DNA from: Vandiemenella viatica
Lineage: Eukaryota; Arthropoda; Insecta; Orthoptera; Morabidae
Length of the DNA stretch: 64,000 nucleotides
Assembly: GCA_031002005.1 (NCBI GenBank)
Contig: CM061920.1
Location: 46,168,610-46,232,609 of the forward strand
Direction of reading: 5' to 3'
Of the stretch, positions 46,856 to 58,358 are shown in pieces (position 1 is the stretch's first letter; the number at the start of each line of letters is the position of its first letter). Both the position numbers and the translations under genes were made by a program. The notes beneath the pieces were generated by a model that did no database searches, had not been told where the DNA came from, and was given only the letters and a program-made list of their open reading frames with translations.

Positions 46856-48119
46856 TACTCTTCCCACCTGGTACATCTTCGTTTGTCATGTGGTAGGTCT
46901 CCATGTGTACACATCTGATCCTCTTGCTATATGTATGACAGAAGTATTGTAAATTGTGTTAATGTTGTGTTACATTATGGCCCTGCTTCCCAGGTTATTT
47001 TGCATGTCCTTATGTTCATTGCCTAACAGGAGTTTCATATTCTCTATTATCAAAACAAGTAACCTCATCTATTGTTTAATTTTGTTCTTCAGGCATTTGT
47101 ACATTTTTTCTCTTTCATTGGAAATCTCCTGAGAGTTAACTGCTAATGTCCATTTTCAGACACAGTATTCAGTATAATATTGAACTCTTTACCAAATGTA
47201 GGTGGGTATCTTAGGAGAATTCTGTTGGGGATGTTTTAACATATTTTTATGTGTTTTTTCCCCATGAAAATAAACTTTTTTTGTTTGAACTAGAAGTTTC
47301 TCAGGCCAGTATCGAGCTATTTCAAATGCTTCTTTCCTGTGAATCCATTGGTTATCAGAGGTACAAGAGGCAGGATAATTTGGGGCAATCACCAGGTGTT
47401 TAATAGTTTGTGCTGATCAACAGTTGCAGTCTATATCTTCATTTATAAGATCTTACCTTATATGTTGGTTTTCTAACCTAATGTGGTCCAGCATTCCCTG
47501 TAACTTCTTGTTTAACGATGAGCCGCTGGGCATCTCCATTGTAGTTGTGTAGTCAGGTGGTGGTTCATGCAGTGGGGTGTTCACTGGCCTTCTTTGTGAT
47601 CTGAACCTCCAACCATTTTTCCACAATATGTTTATTTGTATTTCTACAGCAGGTAGGTGTTGCGAAACTTGGCTGTTCTATGGATGTTATCCAATGGAAT
47701 ACATTTTGTGCATCCTGTAATTATCCTGTGTGTCTCATTGAGACTTATTCAATGTTCCAGTGCTGACTCCAGGAATACATTCTGTTCCAGTGGAAAACTT
47801 TTCTTTAATCATCACTTTCCAATTAATTGCCTGATGTTGATTCATTTTATAGTTTTTGTTTTTGCCCTTTTTGCTGGAAGCTCCATGTTAAATAAGTATA
47901 CTGAAAATAAAATATTTTCACCAATTTACCGTAATAATTGTGATTACCTTATCCTACATAAGAAAAGCCATTTGCAGGACAATGCTGCAACAAGGCTAAT
48001 GTACTTATCACCAAATTTAAAATATTAATTGAATTTTTTAAAAAATATTGATAACCTAACTAATTTTCCCATGACATATGGAGTTATAGATGGAATTGTT
48101 ATGGATATATATTGTAGGT
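46856..48119. other. Mostly unannotated; possible decayed coding on minus strand
   Basis: On the minus strand 47189-47392 gives a 67-codon frame and 47420-47620 reads as an uninterrupted Pro/Thr-rich peptide (HEPPPDYTTTMEMPSG). Neither is recognised. They may be parts of a decayed retroelement ORF. Confidence 0.3.
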
Positions 48120-49580
48120 ATTTTAAAGCAACTGGCGTGCGAACTGGAGGAAAGTGGCAGGTCCTGATGACATACCAATAAGGGTATTTCCAGAGTACGC
48201 AACATGGAAATTGAACCAGTTCTGTATGATATATAATTTAAATCCATAGAAGCAAAAGTACATTTAGATTGAAAACTGCGTAAATATTAGCTTTCACAAA
48301 AGTGTATTGAAGAGATCTTAAGAATTTTTGATCCATATTGCTAACATCTGTTTGCAGTAGAGTTCTGGAGCATGCTCAGACATTATAAAGTTTTTAAATG
48401 ACAGTAAATTGCTTGCATCACACCAGCATAGATTTTGGAAGAACAGTTGGTGTGAAACAGCTTGCCCTATTTTTGCAATACTTAATGAATGCTGTTGATT
48501 GCAAATTGATGCAATAATTTTGGACTTGCAGTAAGCTTTTGACTCTGTAACACATTACCAATTTTAAGAAAAGATTTAATTGTGACGTATATCTGTACGG
48601 ATTAGTGAATGGATAGGAGATATTTTAACACTTAGTCCCAGTATGTTGTCATTGACACAGAAGCCTCTACTAATGGTACATCAGGTGTCCCTAAAGGCAG
48701 TGGCGGATCTAGGAATTTTTTGAGCCAGGGAAAAAACTGAGAGATTGCTGCCCCTTCGAACATTATTTCACCGCCCTCCCCTCCCGTTTTCTCCATCCCA
48801 TGTATCACCGCTGACCCTATTAACTCGATCGTTTTCGCCGGTAGTGGAGCTAAAAAAAAAGTAACCACGACAAAAATTTGCTGCCCTTCAAGCATAATTT
48901 TGTTGCCGTCTTTCTAACACGATTTTGCCACCCCGCTGAAGTTGTTGCCGCCCGGGGCAAGTGCGCTGGTCTGAGCCCCTCTAGATCCGGCACTGCCTAA
49001 AGGAAATGTAATAGGACCACTTCTTTTCTTAATTTTTATAAATGTCTTGTAAACAACTTTAATGACAGTTTCAGATTGTTTGCTGATGATGCAGTAGTCT
49101 ATACTGAAGTAACTTTAAAATTAAATGTGATCTGGATGTTATTTTGGCATGTTGCGATCATTGCCAGATTACAATAAATTCAAAGAAGTTGCTATACACT
49201 GTGTGTAACTAACGTGAAGAATCCATTGAGTACAAAGTGAACAGTTCAGGTATTTTCGTGGTTAATTTCTTGAAGTATTTGGGTGTAGCAGTAAAAAGCA
49301 ACATGAAATGGGACCAGAAAATGACTTCACTCATTGGTGGGTCTAATTCTAGGCTGTGCTTCATTGGTCAAATTTTGAAGAATTTTAATGCACATACAAA
49401 GAAGATAGAATGCAAAACTCTCATGTGTTGACATTTAGACTATTATTACGCTGTTTGGGATCAGTGTTGCATGGGTTTGACTGACAGTACAGAGAAGAGT
49501 CGCTCAATTCATGACGGCTTGGCACAGTCCTTATGAAAGTGTCACAAAATTGCTGTTTAACTTGGACTGGCAATGTAACC
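48120..49580 (+). mobile_element. Decayed CR1-like LINE (second family) with nested MITE
   Basis: RT fragments in several frames: GPDDIPIRVFPE near 48155, a region upstream of the catalytic box at 48600-48690, GNVIGPLLFLIFIN just after 49000, an LFADDAVVYTEV-like box near 49080-49115, and FLKYLGVAVKSNMKWDQ near 49270 with a DYYYAVWDQC block near 49440. Stops are frequent. A hAT MITE splits the sequence at 48698-48995. Confidence 0.75.
48698..48995. mobile_element. hAT-type MITE, 298 bp, 8-bp TSD
   Basis: The ends CAGTGGCGGATCTAG and the inverse of CAGTGCCGGATCTAG are flanked by an exact CCTAAAGG duplication (48690-48697 and 48996-49003). Removing the insert and one copy of the duplication restores continuity of the host LINE. 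CAG-type ends with an 8-bp TSD are typical of hAT. Confidence 0.95.
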
Positions 49581-52085
49581 ACATCAAAAACGCAACCCCT
49601 TTTCTACAGCTGGATAATTGTGACACTGAACACTTGACACCACTACTTCTTATTCAATCATAATAAATGTGGTAGCATTTGACTTGGATCACACTTTGTT
49701 TTCTGGACAAACTGTAAATTTAACAACACAAATGTTTTGATTATTCTTGAGTTGTGTATAAACTATTGCATCAAAGTTTTAACCCTCAGACAAACAGGCT
49801 GACTCAGGTACATGTTAAGCAGATTAAATATCTTACCACTACCAAGAATTTCGTCCCCATACAAATTGTAAAGAACAATGGGTACACTGAATAATTCATA
49901 AAACAGCTCAACACTAAAACCCAAAACAATAATAAAAACAGATCTTACCTAGTATGACACACCAGCATTTTGAACCAATCTAAAAATTATTGGTACTGAT
50001 TTTAGCTACATCAACAAACAAACTTTCACAATAAGCAACATATTCAGAAAATGGAATGGAAATCACATTTCATACAAACAATACAGTATGGAAGCACCCA
50101 AATGACAACAATGAAAAGAAACAGTACCAGTAATTAGGAATATGTAAACCAACTAGCCACAACAATTTCAGTCAAAATATGTAGGACATACAACCAGAAA
50201 TTTCATTACAAGAGACAAACCTCAACATTTACCTTATTAGACCACTACCATCAAGCCACCACAATATTCAGACACTTGAAAATAAACAATCACAAAAATT
50301 ACCCATTTACAGTCCAGCAAAGTTACCACATTTACAGAGCAGTGGCAATGAGGAAAACAGCAATGAATGAATTCACTAATTTAACCAATAAAATACTGTT
50401 CAAAACAGTAAGGAATAACCATGACACATGAAGATAGTACACATAACAGAAAATCAAAAATCATATAAATAAACTGCACTAATCGTACTAGTTGTGTGAA
50501 ACCAATTGAGTGCAAAAATTTCAACGGAATAAAACCCAATGAAATTACCTTCACAAAAATAAAAGGAGCATCGTTGAACCACGGCATTTAATCAGGCTCT
50601 AATTAAGTGCAATTAGAGCTGTTCGTGACAAGCATTCTGCCAAGTTCATAAGCAGAATGTATTCTGATAATAGTTATGCATCCCTGTCATTCAATTTGTG
50701 TCTACTACATCGTGTAAATTTACTGCCACTGCCAATGCTCCATTCCTCCCAGGTGTTACACACATTTGAGATTAATTTTCAATTAATTTTTTAAGTTGGT
50801 AACAAATGTGTTTTTTTTTTTTATTTAAAAATATTATGTGCGTTTTCCTGACATTGAAAGTACTGAACTACAAGTCTTGTCATTTTTGACTATTCTTAAA
50901 CTCTGTCCTGATTCTAAGGTTTGCTTTTTAATGAAAATCTATATTACATTCACAACCAGCTTGCTTAACCTATTGTACTTTTCTTGGAGCCCCTTCAGCT
51001 GACATTTATAATTGATCTGGATAGGGCCTTCACTGCTATTGTAGGAAACACCTGGTTCATTGCTGCTGCTCTTTTTCTCGATGTGGAGTATGTGTGGCCT
51101 TTATATGCACAAACTACTCAACATTTGCCTTAATATTCCATAACCATCCTTATGTTGCCCTCTACAACCATGTGGAGTATGTGTGGCCATTAAATCATTT
51201 CATTAGTAAACTGCATAGTCTCTCCTCCCCCCCCCCCAATAGGAAATCTGAGGTATCGCCACACTTCTTATCCAAACCTAATGTTAGGATCCAACATAAC
51301 TATAGATAGGTTATTAATAGTTCTATACTTACCATATGCTACACATATCTAGTGTAGTTCATCCATGAAAACAATTTTTAGTAATCCTAATGTTACATTA
51401 AAATAAAAATCAATTACAGGTATTTTTATGATGATACTGAAGTCTTCAGCAATTGAATATCTAAACTTTGAAATATTTGAAACAAAATCTGAACAATTTG
51501 GCTTTTAACTTCTAATGAAAATTTTGTTTGCTCATAATCAAATTGGGTAATACTTGCTCATGATTGCAGGGGAACTTTACTTGAATGACAAAACAGTATG
51601 TTTTAATTATATTTAACGATATATTTCTGGGTTGTTAATTTGGGGTAAGTGCTTTTTGTGTGGAGAAATGTTGTATAGTTTCAACTTTGTAAATTTTGGC
51701 AAATGCTCATGTAGTCTTAGTACAGATATATAGACAAAAATGATGTAAACACTGAAGGGAATGTAAGGATTATGCATCTGATTATATCCAGGCAGTGAAA
51801 CCTATTTCTGAAGTTATTTTTAGGTATTTCCATATAGATTTTATAGGAGACTTGTTTTTGTGATTTGGTCTTAAATTTTTGAGAAATCTAGATTAAAAGG
51901 TGATTTATCAGGTCCTTAAATTCCTCCACATGACTCGGTCTGGAAAACTGTAATTGTTTTCGTACACAGAGGCTTCAGTTTATTAGTTAAATTGAAATTG
52001 TTTTGAACATAAATATTTTGTAACTGTTTTTATCAGTTATCTGCTTTTGATGTTTCTAATAATTTCCATGTAATCTGAATTACAG
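49581..52085. other. Unannotated stretch upstream of ZC3H18 coding exon
   Basis: Presumably intron or intergenic DNA. I see a direct repeat of ATGTGGAGTATGTGTGGCC (near 51080 and 51170) and homopolymer runs, no coding exon. A pyrimidine-rich tract and TTACAG (to 52085) form the 3' splice site of the next exon. Confidence 0.5.
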
Positions 52086-52102
52086 GTCTCTTGTACATCG
52101 CC

Positions 52103-53205
52103 ATGGATTCAGATAGTTCACTAGATGGTGAATTTGAAAGTAAACATGCAATAGCTGCAAAATTCAGAGCAGATGACAGTGATAATGTTCAGAATGGAAG
52201 TGATGAAGGTAGTGATTCAGGTTCTGATGGTGATTTAAATGTGAGCAAATCCATTCCAAAACTGGAGAATTGTGAAATGTCGCCCAAATCGTCTAGCTTG
52301 ATGTCGGCATCGGAGGCAGACAGGGGTGATCTGTCTCCAAAATCTGTGGACTATGCTTCTGTGATGTCTCCACAGGATGAAATGAAAGAGAAAATTTTGA
52401 AGTCTGTGGAGTCTACTCCAATACAGTCACCTGTGGGAGCCGACAGGGGGGAAATGTCTCCACAATCACCAAGGTCCAGTAATTTTGAATCTTTGCCACC
52501 ATTAGACAATAATCAACTTTCTCCTCGTTCAGCAATCTCGAGCACAATTGCTTCACCACCTCAGGCTGACAGAGGGAATACTTCCCCAAGATCTGATGAT
52601 GATGGTGAATTATCAGAGTCTAGCCACAGTGGTAGACTGAGTAGGCAAAGTAATGTGAGCAATGCTTCCTCAGGGAATACAAAACCACCAGAGAAAAGTG
52701 AATCTGCTGATGGGCAGGATAATGTTGAAAAAGATATTGAAAGTTCTGAACAAATACAAAACAAATTGGAGAATTCTGAGCCTCAGAAGACTATCAAGAA
52801 AGATGGGATACTGGGCCATGAAGAGGACCTGTCTGATGTTTCAGATTTAGACAGCAATGATGGTAATGACAGCCTTGATGCAATCTCTGAAGAGGACCGA
52901 AAGAGACGAGAAAGTGAAGAGAAGAAGAGAGAAGAGACTAAAACAAAGAAAGAAGCAGCTCCAGTAGAGGAAATGGAGCAGTTAGATTTTGAAGCCGAAG
53001 AACAGCAAGATAAAGAAGAGAAGGAAGAAGGTGAATGTGAAGAGAAGAAAGATGATAAGAGTGATGATGAAGGTGAATTGAAAGGAGATGATCTGGAAGA
53101 AGGTGAACTTACGGATGAAGATGAAAATCGACCAGAGGAAACGGAGCCAAGGCCAGTGTGTCGGTTCTACAATCGAGGACAGTGCACTTGGGGATCTAGC
53201 TGCAG
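52103..53205 (+). CDS. ZC3H18: ZC3H18 orthologue, first coding exon
   Basis: ATG at 52103 sits in a good context (ATCGCCATGG), 17 nt after a 3' splice site (TTACAG|G at 52085/52086), so an upstream non-coding exon is implied. The exon encodes 367 residues plus two bases: an acidic Ser-rich N-terminus with three ADRG(D/E/N)xSP repeats and many SP sites (residues about 60-165), a Glu/Lys-rich stretch (about 270-345), then RPVCRFYNRGQCTWGSSC. Cys353, Cys361 and Cys367 start a C-X7-C-X5-C-X3-H finger completed in the next exon. The donor is CTGCAG|GTATGT. In other animals ZC3H18 bridges the nuclear cap-binding/ARS2 complex to the NEXT-exosome machinery. Identification rests on the finger and the following exons; confidence is high. 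Confidence 0.9.
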
Positions 53206-54044
53206 GTATGTGTGGGAATGGGGGAATGATAAGTTTGCTTTGAAACTAATAATTAAATGTAAATGCTTGTATATTTGGAGAGATATTTTCATAAAATATC
53301 TTTAGGTTTCATCTGTATTGCTGTCTCCTTTGGGATATGGTGTAATGCATCCTTATGTTCTTGAAGCCTTGAAGAAAGATTTTTTTCCTTTGTTTTAATG
53401 TTGTACATTTAATTTTGAGAAGTGAGAGAAGGTACTGATTAGCAGATTTAAATAAAAGGCATTATTTATACAAATGATCGCATGATGATGCCTAATGGAG
53501 GGCTTAAACTAAAAAATTCAGTAATACTGGATTCTGTTTTTGCAATAAGTACCATTCTCCCACCTGTGGTAAGCAGTGGTTCCTAAGGATTTAACACAAA
53601 CTTTAATTAAAGTTAGGCCCCCAAAGGAACCTAAAGAATGGTAACAGAGATGTCTAATATAAAGACTTCCTGAAATTATTATGCTCGTGGTTAAAACTTG
53701 TTTCATTTTTACTTTTAATCCCATGAGTATACTGTCTTTGTTTACTTTATCTGACAATCAAAGAAGTTTTTAATTGCATTCACATAAGCATATGGAATCA
53801 AAAGTGCAAAAGTGGATTTAGTGTAGTCAGGAATTTAGTAGCTAAGAAAAGAAACAGATTCTCAGTAGTGGAATGCATGATAATATAGAAAAATTGGTGT
53901 CATTGCATTGAGCTCACTAATTAATATTTTTCTACAATATGTATTTCTTAATCAATCAGTGAATAATATACAAATATTGTTAATATCTTTTAATAAAGTA
54001 ATTTTAGAAATATGTCATTGTATTTCTATAATATTGATAACAAA
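53206..54044. other. ZC3H18 intron 1, first part, unannotated
   Basis: Plain AT-rich intron sequence after the donor. The extended reading frame past 53205 is read-through, not coding. Confidence 0.6.
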
Positions 54045-54150
54045 GGATAGAGAAAATAACCAATCACCCACTGGAAGGCTGCGACGAGTGAAAAACATGA
54101 TAAACAGAAACATGTACAGTATTTCATTTAAAAGTTTATTCATGTGATAG
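54045..54150 (-). mobile_element. Possible relic of a PLE tail
   Basis: AACCAATCACCCACTGGAAG and the following GGCTGCGACGAGTGAAAAACAT align by eye with the inverted PLE tail at 36664-36710 (GGATGGCTGCGATGAGAGG). Only one tail is visible and the match is diverged. A similar weak hit lies near 58850-59030. Confidence 0.4.
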
Positions 54151-54202
54151 GGAATGAGCCATTTGGTTTGAGAGATGTGCACACGCCTAAGTCTACTTCT
54201 TA

Positions 54203-54570
54203 CTTCACCTAAGGAGGGTGCCATGGGATCACTGTTTGAAAAAGTAGGTTGTGAACGTAAAAAAAACTGTAGCACTATGACTAACATTATTTATTACAAG
54301 AATGGTAGTTGGTGTGGGGTTTTTTACTGAAAAGTGATGGAGAGCATTTTTTCCAAAAAGGGGCAGTGAGTAATTTTTTTCTTTTTTTTCCCAGGAAAGG
54401 GACTGTAGGCTAAAAATATTTTTTGGCTTATCGTTTCTTCGAAGTAGGTACTTGCTTCCCCGTTTTTATAAGAAAAACATAAATAATCTAACTCGTAGAG
54501 CTTTATCCTTTTTTTTTCTCGTAACCCACTTTTTCAAACAGTGATTTAATGGTTCCCATCTTAGGTGAAG
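54203..54570. mobile_element. mariner-type MITE, TA TSD
   Basis: The ends CTTCACCTAAGGAGGG and the inverse of CTTCACCTAAGATGGG lie next to TA (54201-54202 and 54571-54572). The inverted repeats extend about 55 bp (through ATCACTGTTTGAAAAAGT). No open frame. It sits in ZC3H18 intron 1. Confidence 0.85.
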
Positions 54571-54572
54571 TA

Positions 54573-55564
54573 TGCTATATCATACATAGGAAAAAAGAAC
54601 AGATTTCTAAACTTACTGTTTTAAAAATATTAACAATAGTGGCGTACTGCTCAGTTTGATTCACAAATACATATTGTGAAAAAATAGGGGGCTGAGCTTA
54701 ATGTAATGACACTAATGTTTCGAGGTTTGGTGCCTTATTTGCCATCAACAATTCTAAATTGTTGCATTCCGCTATTAGCAATCTGGTTCTTTTCTTACCT
54801 AATTAACTATGGACTACACTATTCCTCTATTGGTGACATGCAGTTGTAGGAACGTAATAAAAACTTCCCTCATGCAGTCCCTAAATTCAGTTGTTCCTCT
54901 ACATTCCCTAAATTTGCCTTAGACTAGAACAGCCTCCTACAATATCTTCAACCTCCACATGTGGGCAGTACAGCCTCATTGTGAACCACTGGTTTAGGCC
55001 AATCAGATTCTTTAAAAATTTTAAACAACCATTTCTGTTATGTTCAATGGCAAAATTTATACATTTTGTAGAAAGGAAATGACAATCTAGACATTAGTTC
55101 TCGTACTGTATTGAATACTGTGGTACAAAAGTAACTTCACACTTGGTTAGGCCCGAATAATGTCAAAATGATAGACAATATTTTCATCTCAAGAGATATT
55201 ACACTTAGAAATTTTCAATAAACAAATGATTTCACTTTTTATGTTAAAAGTTTTTCCCTTCTTCACTATCACAACATTGGAACTTATATAAAAAAAACAC
55301 AGCTTAATAATTCAGATTTTTGGACACGCATTGTTTTACATTGTAAACAGTCCTGCTTGATGCTGTATAAGACTCTAAAAATTCTCTCCATTCCTAGAAT
55401 ACATCATATCGCATTTTTCAAAAATTCTTTCTTATTTTGTTTACATTTTCCGAAGAAAATTACGGACATCCTATCCATAAACACTCAGTTGTTACTGGTT
55501 AGTTGTTTCCCACTTCTTTCTCTTCCCATTGACAGTACTACCAACCTAGAAACATACAACAGAA
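54573..55564. other. ZC3H18 intron 1, unannotated
   Basis: No transposon ends or coding motifs recognised. Confidence 0.5.
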
Positions 55565-55578
55565 ATTAACTGAATACT

Positions 55579-55868
55579 AATATCAATAGGAAAGATAAAC
55601 TACACCTACCACTCACCGGAATTGTGAGAATGAGGGGGGGGGGGGGAGACCACGAACAAAAAAATCCACAATATTTCATGTCACGCCAATTTCAGTACCA
55701 TGTATCTATTTTCTTGAAAAAGAGCATGACCCAAAATATTGTGTTTTTGTATCTGTGGAGTATTTTTCCCCCCCTCCTCCCTTCAACTTTGAGTGGTGTG
55801 TCTAGTTCAATTTCCTTTCCATATAAATATTGCCTCATGATATTCCTTCCTACTCCATTATTGCTGAG
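55579..55868 (-). mobile_element. PLE inverted-tail mini-element (no ORF), 14-bp TSD
   Basis: ATTAACTGAATACT (55565-55578) and ATTAATTGAATACT (55869-55882) flank a 290-bp insert. Its halves are diverged inverted copies of a tail related to that of the PLE at 59986: left half with GGGGGAGACC... and CACAATATTTCATG, right half with CTTGAAAAAGAGCATGACCC and AATATTGTG. About 38 nt (TATTGCCTCATGATATTCC...) lie outside the right arm, the same 5' extension seen in the other PLEs. Each half has a worn hammerhead-like core (GAAA changed to AAAA in one). No coding sequence. Confidence 0.7.
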
Positions 55869-56542
55869 ATTAATTGAATACTGTTACAATATAGTATGTA
55901 AATTTAAGGAATTACAGTATTAAAAATGAAAAATCTTTACTCATCTAATTACCCCCATTTTTTTTTCCTTCTTATATTAGTGTTAAATTTCTACACCCAT
56001 CTAATTTTGCCATTTATGAATTTTAATTTTAAATTCTTTCAACATTTTTGGTAAATTATTCATCATTTCCAATTATTCCAATCTCTGACAGCCATACCCA
56101 CAAAAAAAAATTTCCCACACACTTAGGCATGAAATCAGGTACCAGGTTGTGCTCTTGGTCATCTTTTCCTTTCCATGCCATAATCCTTATTATTCTACCA
56201 ATATTCCTCCAAGTCCCACCACCAACATATGCCTTGTGCACTCCCATTACTTTATTTCAGCGGTTCCCAACCTATGGGTCGCAACGTGTGTTTTGGTGGG
56301 TCGCGGAAAAATCGAGGTTTTTGCCACCAAAATATATCTTAATGTTTTTGAAAAATGAAATACAGAAATAAACTGTGTGTAGAAAGTGACTTAGGGTTAA
56401 AATTAACCAGTGTTGGCACTGATATCGATGGCCTCATCAGTAAACACCAGTGCCAGAAATCTCACTTATTGTAAAGTTGTGATTTTATAAAAATTAAACG
56501 CATTTTTCATTATCTTTGTAAAAAAAAAAAAAAAAAAAAAAA

Positions 56543-56929
56543 GGGGGGAGGCGTCTGCACAAAGCATCGAGTTGACGGTTGATATTCCAGGATTAGTTAA
56601 AACTCGATTTGCAAATTAAAATGGCTCTGATCTACCAAGTCATATATTGGTGGGAAACACCTACGAAACCCATTTTAGTGGTTGACTGGTAGGTTTACCA
56701 TTGTGTTTTCCTACTCTGTCTTCTATATTTTCATACATTTGGTTGCAGTAAAACACAATTATAAAGTTCCCAATCAACCACGAAAATCAGGTCTGCAGGT
56801 GGTTTCCACCAAAAAGTGACTTGGAAGACCAGTTGCATTTTAATATGCTGTATGCTGATCGCGTTACTTCTAATCATGGAATTTCAGCAGTCAACTTGAT
56901 GAGGTGATGGTCTGTGCAGCCGCCTCCTG
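56543..56929. mobile_element. Foldback element, ~390 bp
   Basis: Left half (GGGGGGAGGCGTCTGCAC...) and right half (...GTGCAGCCGCCTCC) are imperfect inverted copies along their whole length (for example GTTGACGGTTGATATTCC against its inverse), with the turn near 56745. An A-run (56521-56542) precedes it. No clear target duplication. Confidence 0.75.
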
Positions 56930-56991
56930 TTCTATAATATGTTTGTTGTTTTATGTATTATCAATCCTTATTTTTGTTGATAGTATATCCT

Positions 56992-57256
56992 TGAGCGTTC
57001 TGGTAGCTCAGTGCCTAAGCGCTTGCTTTCAAAACGTTCGCTGCTCTTGCCCCGGGCACGAATCCTGGCAGGCATAGGAATTTTGAGAGTTGTGTTTGAT
57101 CATATGAGCTATGCCAGGACGCCATGTGGTTCGGATTCCACGTTAAATTGTAGGTCCCAGAGGAAAGGAACTGGCCGTCCTACCTCTGACACAATGGCTT
57201 AGTATGCCTCCTTCGGGAGGATCCAACCAACCTTCGGGTTGTGGACTAAGTTAAGT
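56992..57256 (+). mobile_element. tRNA-derived SINE (family 2), 12-bp TSD
   Basis: The head has an A box (TAGCTCAGTGCCTAAGC) and a B-box-like GGCACGAATCCTGG at tRNA spacing. The body has a CGGGAGGATCCAACC stem and the 3' end is TAAGTTAAGT-rich rather than poly(A). TAGTATATCCTT is duplicated exactly at 56980-56991 and 57257-57268. It differs from the family at 12598 and 15891. Confidence 0.9.
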
Positions 57257-57860
57257 TAGTATATCCTTTGTACTAAAATTTGCCTTTTAGTAGAATAGGA
57301 TAGTCGATAGCGTATCAAGGCCATACAACAATTCCCATTCTGATTTTAGATAGACTCTCATATTAGGTGGGTCGCGAAATTTTTTTTACCTAAAAGTGGG
57401 TCGTGTACCAATAAAGGTTGGGAACTGCTGCTTTATTTACTCTCTTCCCATATTCCAATGACTCCAAATCCACCTGCTGCATCATATTAGTTAGTACTGA
57501 ATTGGTAGCTGCTTTCCTTTGCATGTCCTCAAACTCCTGTATTTGATACACAAATACACACATTCAAGCAGTGATCTGACCTTAAACCTGTTCCCTCTAT
57601 TCTGTAACCTTTTCCTACCACTTACTCAGTGTGTCCAGCCAGTTGACTTTATCATAAAATGTTATGCTAAGATATTTACACTTCAAGCCTTCAAAAAACA
57701 ATTCTGTCCCTACCATACAATTGTAAACAACCTTTTTCTTACCTAATAATCTTTATTCCATGTTAACCTTCCCAGTTAGACACCCTACTCAGTTCACCTT
57801 GCAGCTGTTCAGTCTTCTCCCATTTTGTTTAGAGAATTATAGATAAATATTCTCAGAGAA

Positions 57861-58358
57861 TTATAATCCTCTGAATCTAAATATTCTCTGAATAATTTCT
57901 AACATGATCATATGGTAGACATTTTTAGATTCATAGTTCACCTCTTTAACAGCAATATTTTTCACTAACCCATTTTTAGCTTTCCTCTTTGCTGTTATTA
58001 ATTGATTGTTTGTTTTAAGTATTCTGTACTGCCTTGCTATCTCCTCACCTTTTTTTACTATCCCTTTGAACTCTTCCCACATCACCTCGACTGAAATTTT
58101 ACCATCCTTCCATTTGCTGAACCTTACCCTGAAATATCTCTTCAATTCTGAAACTTGTACATTTTTGTAACTATACCTACTTCCCCCTTCAGTTTTGACC
58201 ACTGGTTTACTGAATCCACTAATATCCTCAAGAAGTGCACTGCGATCACTTATTCCTTCAGTTACTTGAGACCTTGTAAGGATTCCATCGGGCTTTATTA
58301 GAAAGATATCTAACATGTATGGTTGGTCCCCATGTGTTCTGCTCCACAACTTGTGCAA
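57861..58358 (-). pseudogene. CR1-like endonuclease C-terminus and linker
   Basis: The 165-codon frame has RTHGDQPYMLDIFLIK and EGISDRSALL, the final endonuclease strand with its catalytic SDH-type motif (His replaced by Arg), followed by the linker (ELKRYFRVRFSKWKDG, MWEEFKGIVKKG). The frame is open but is disconnected from RT by a deletion. Confidence 0.75.

Larger units (their letters stand above)
56258..57430. mobile_element. hAT-type non-autonomous element, 8-bp TSD, containing two inserts
   Basis: The ends CAGCGGTTCCCAACC and the inverse of CAGCAGTTCCCAACC are flanked by exact CTTTATTT copies (56250-56257 and 57431-57438). The GGGTCGC subterminal motif near both ends is hAT (Charlie-like) in style. 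Inside lie a foldback element (56543-56929) and a SINE (56992-57256). Without these the original element was about 0.5 kb. There is no transposase. Confidence 0.95.

Noticed and set aside
53206..53305. Coding extension of the first ZC3H18 exon.
   Set aside because: The finger is completed by the exon at 62107 and a consensus splice donor precedes this stretch; the open frame is read-through into intron.
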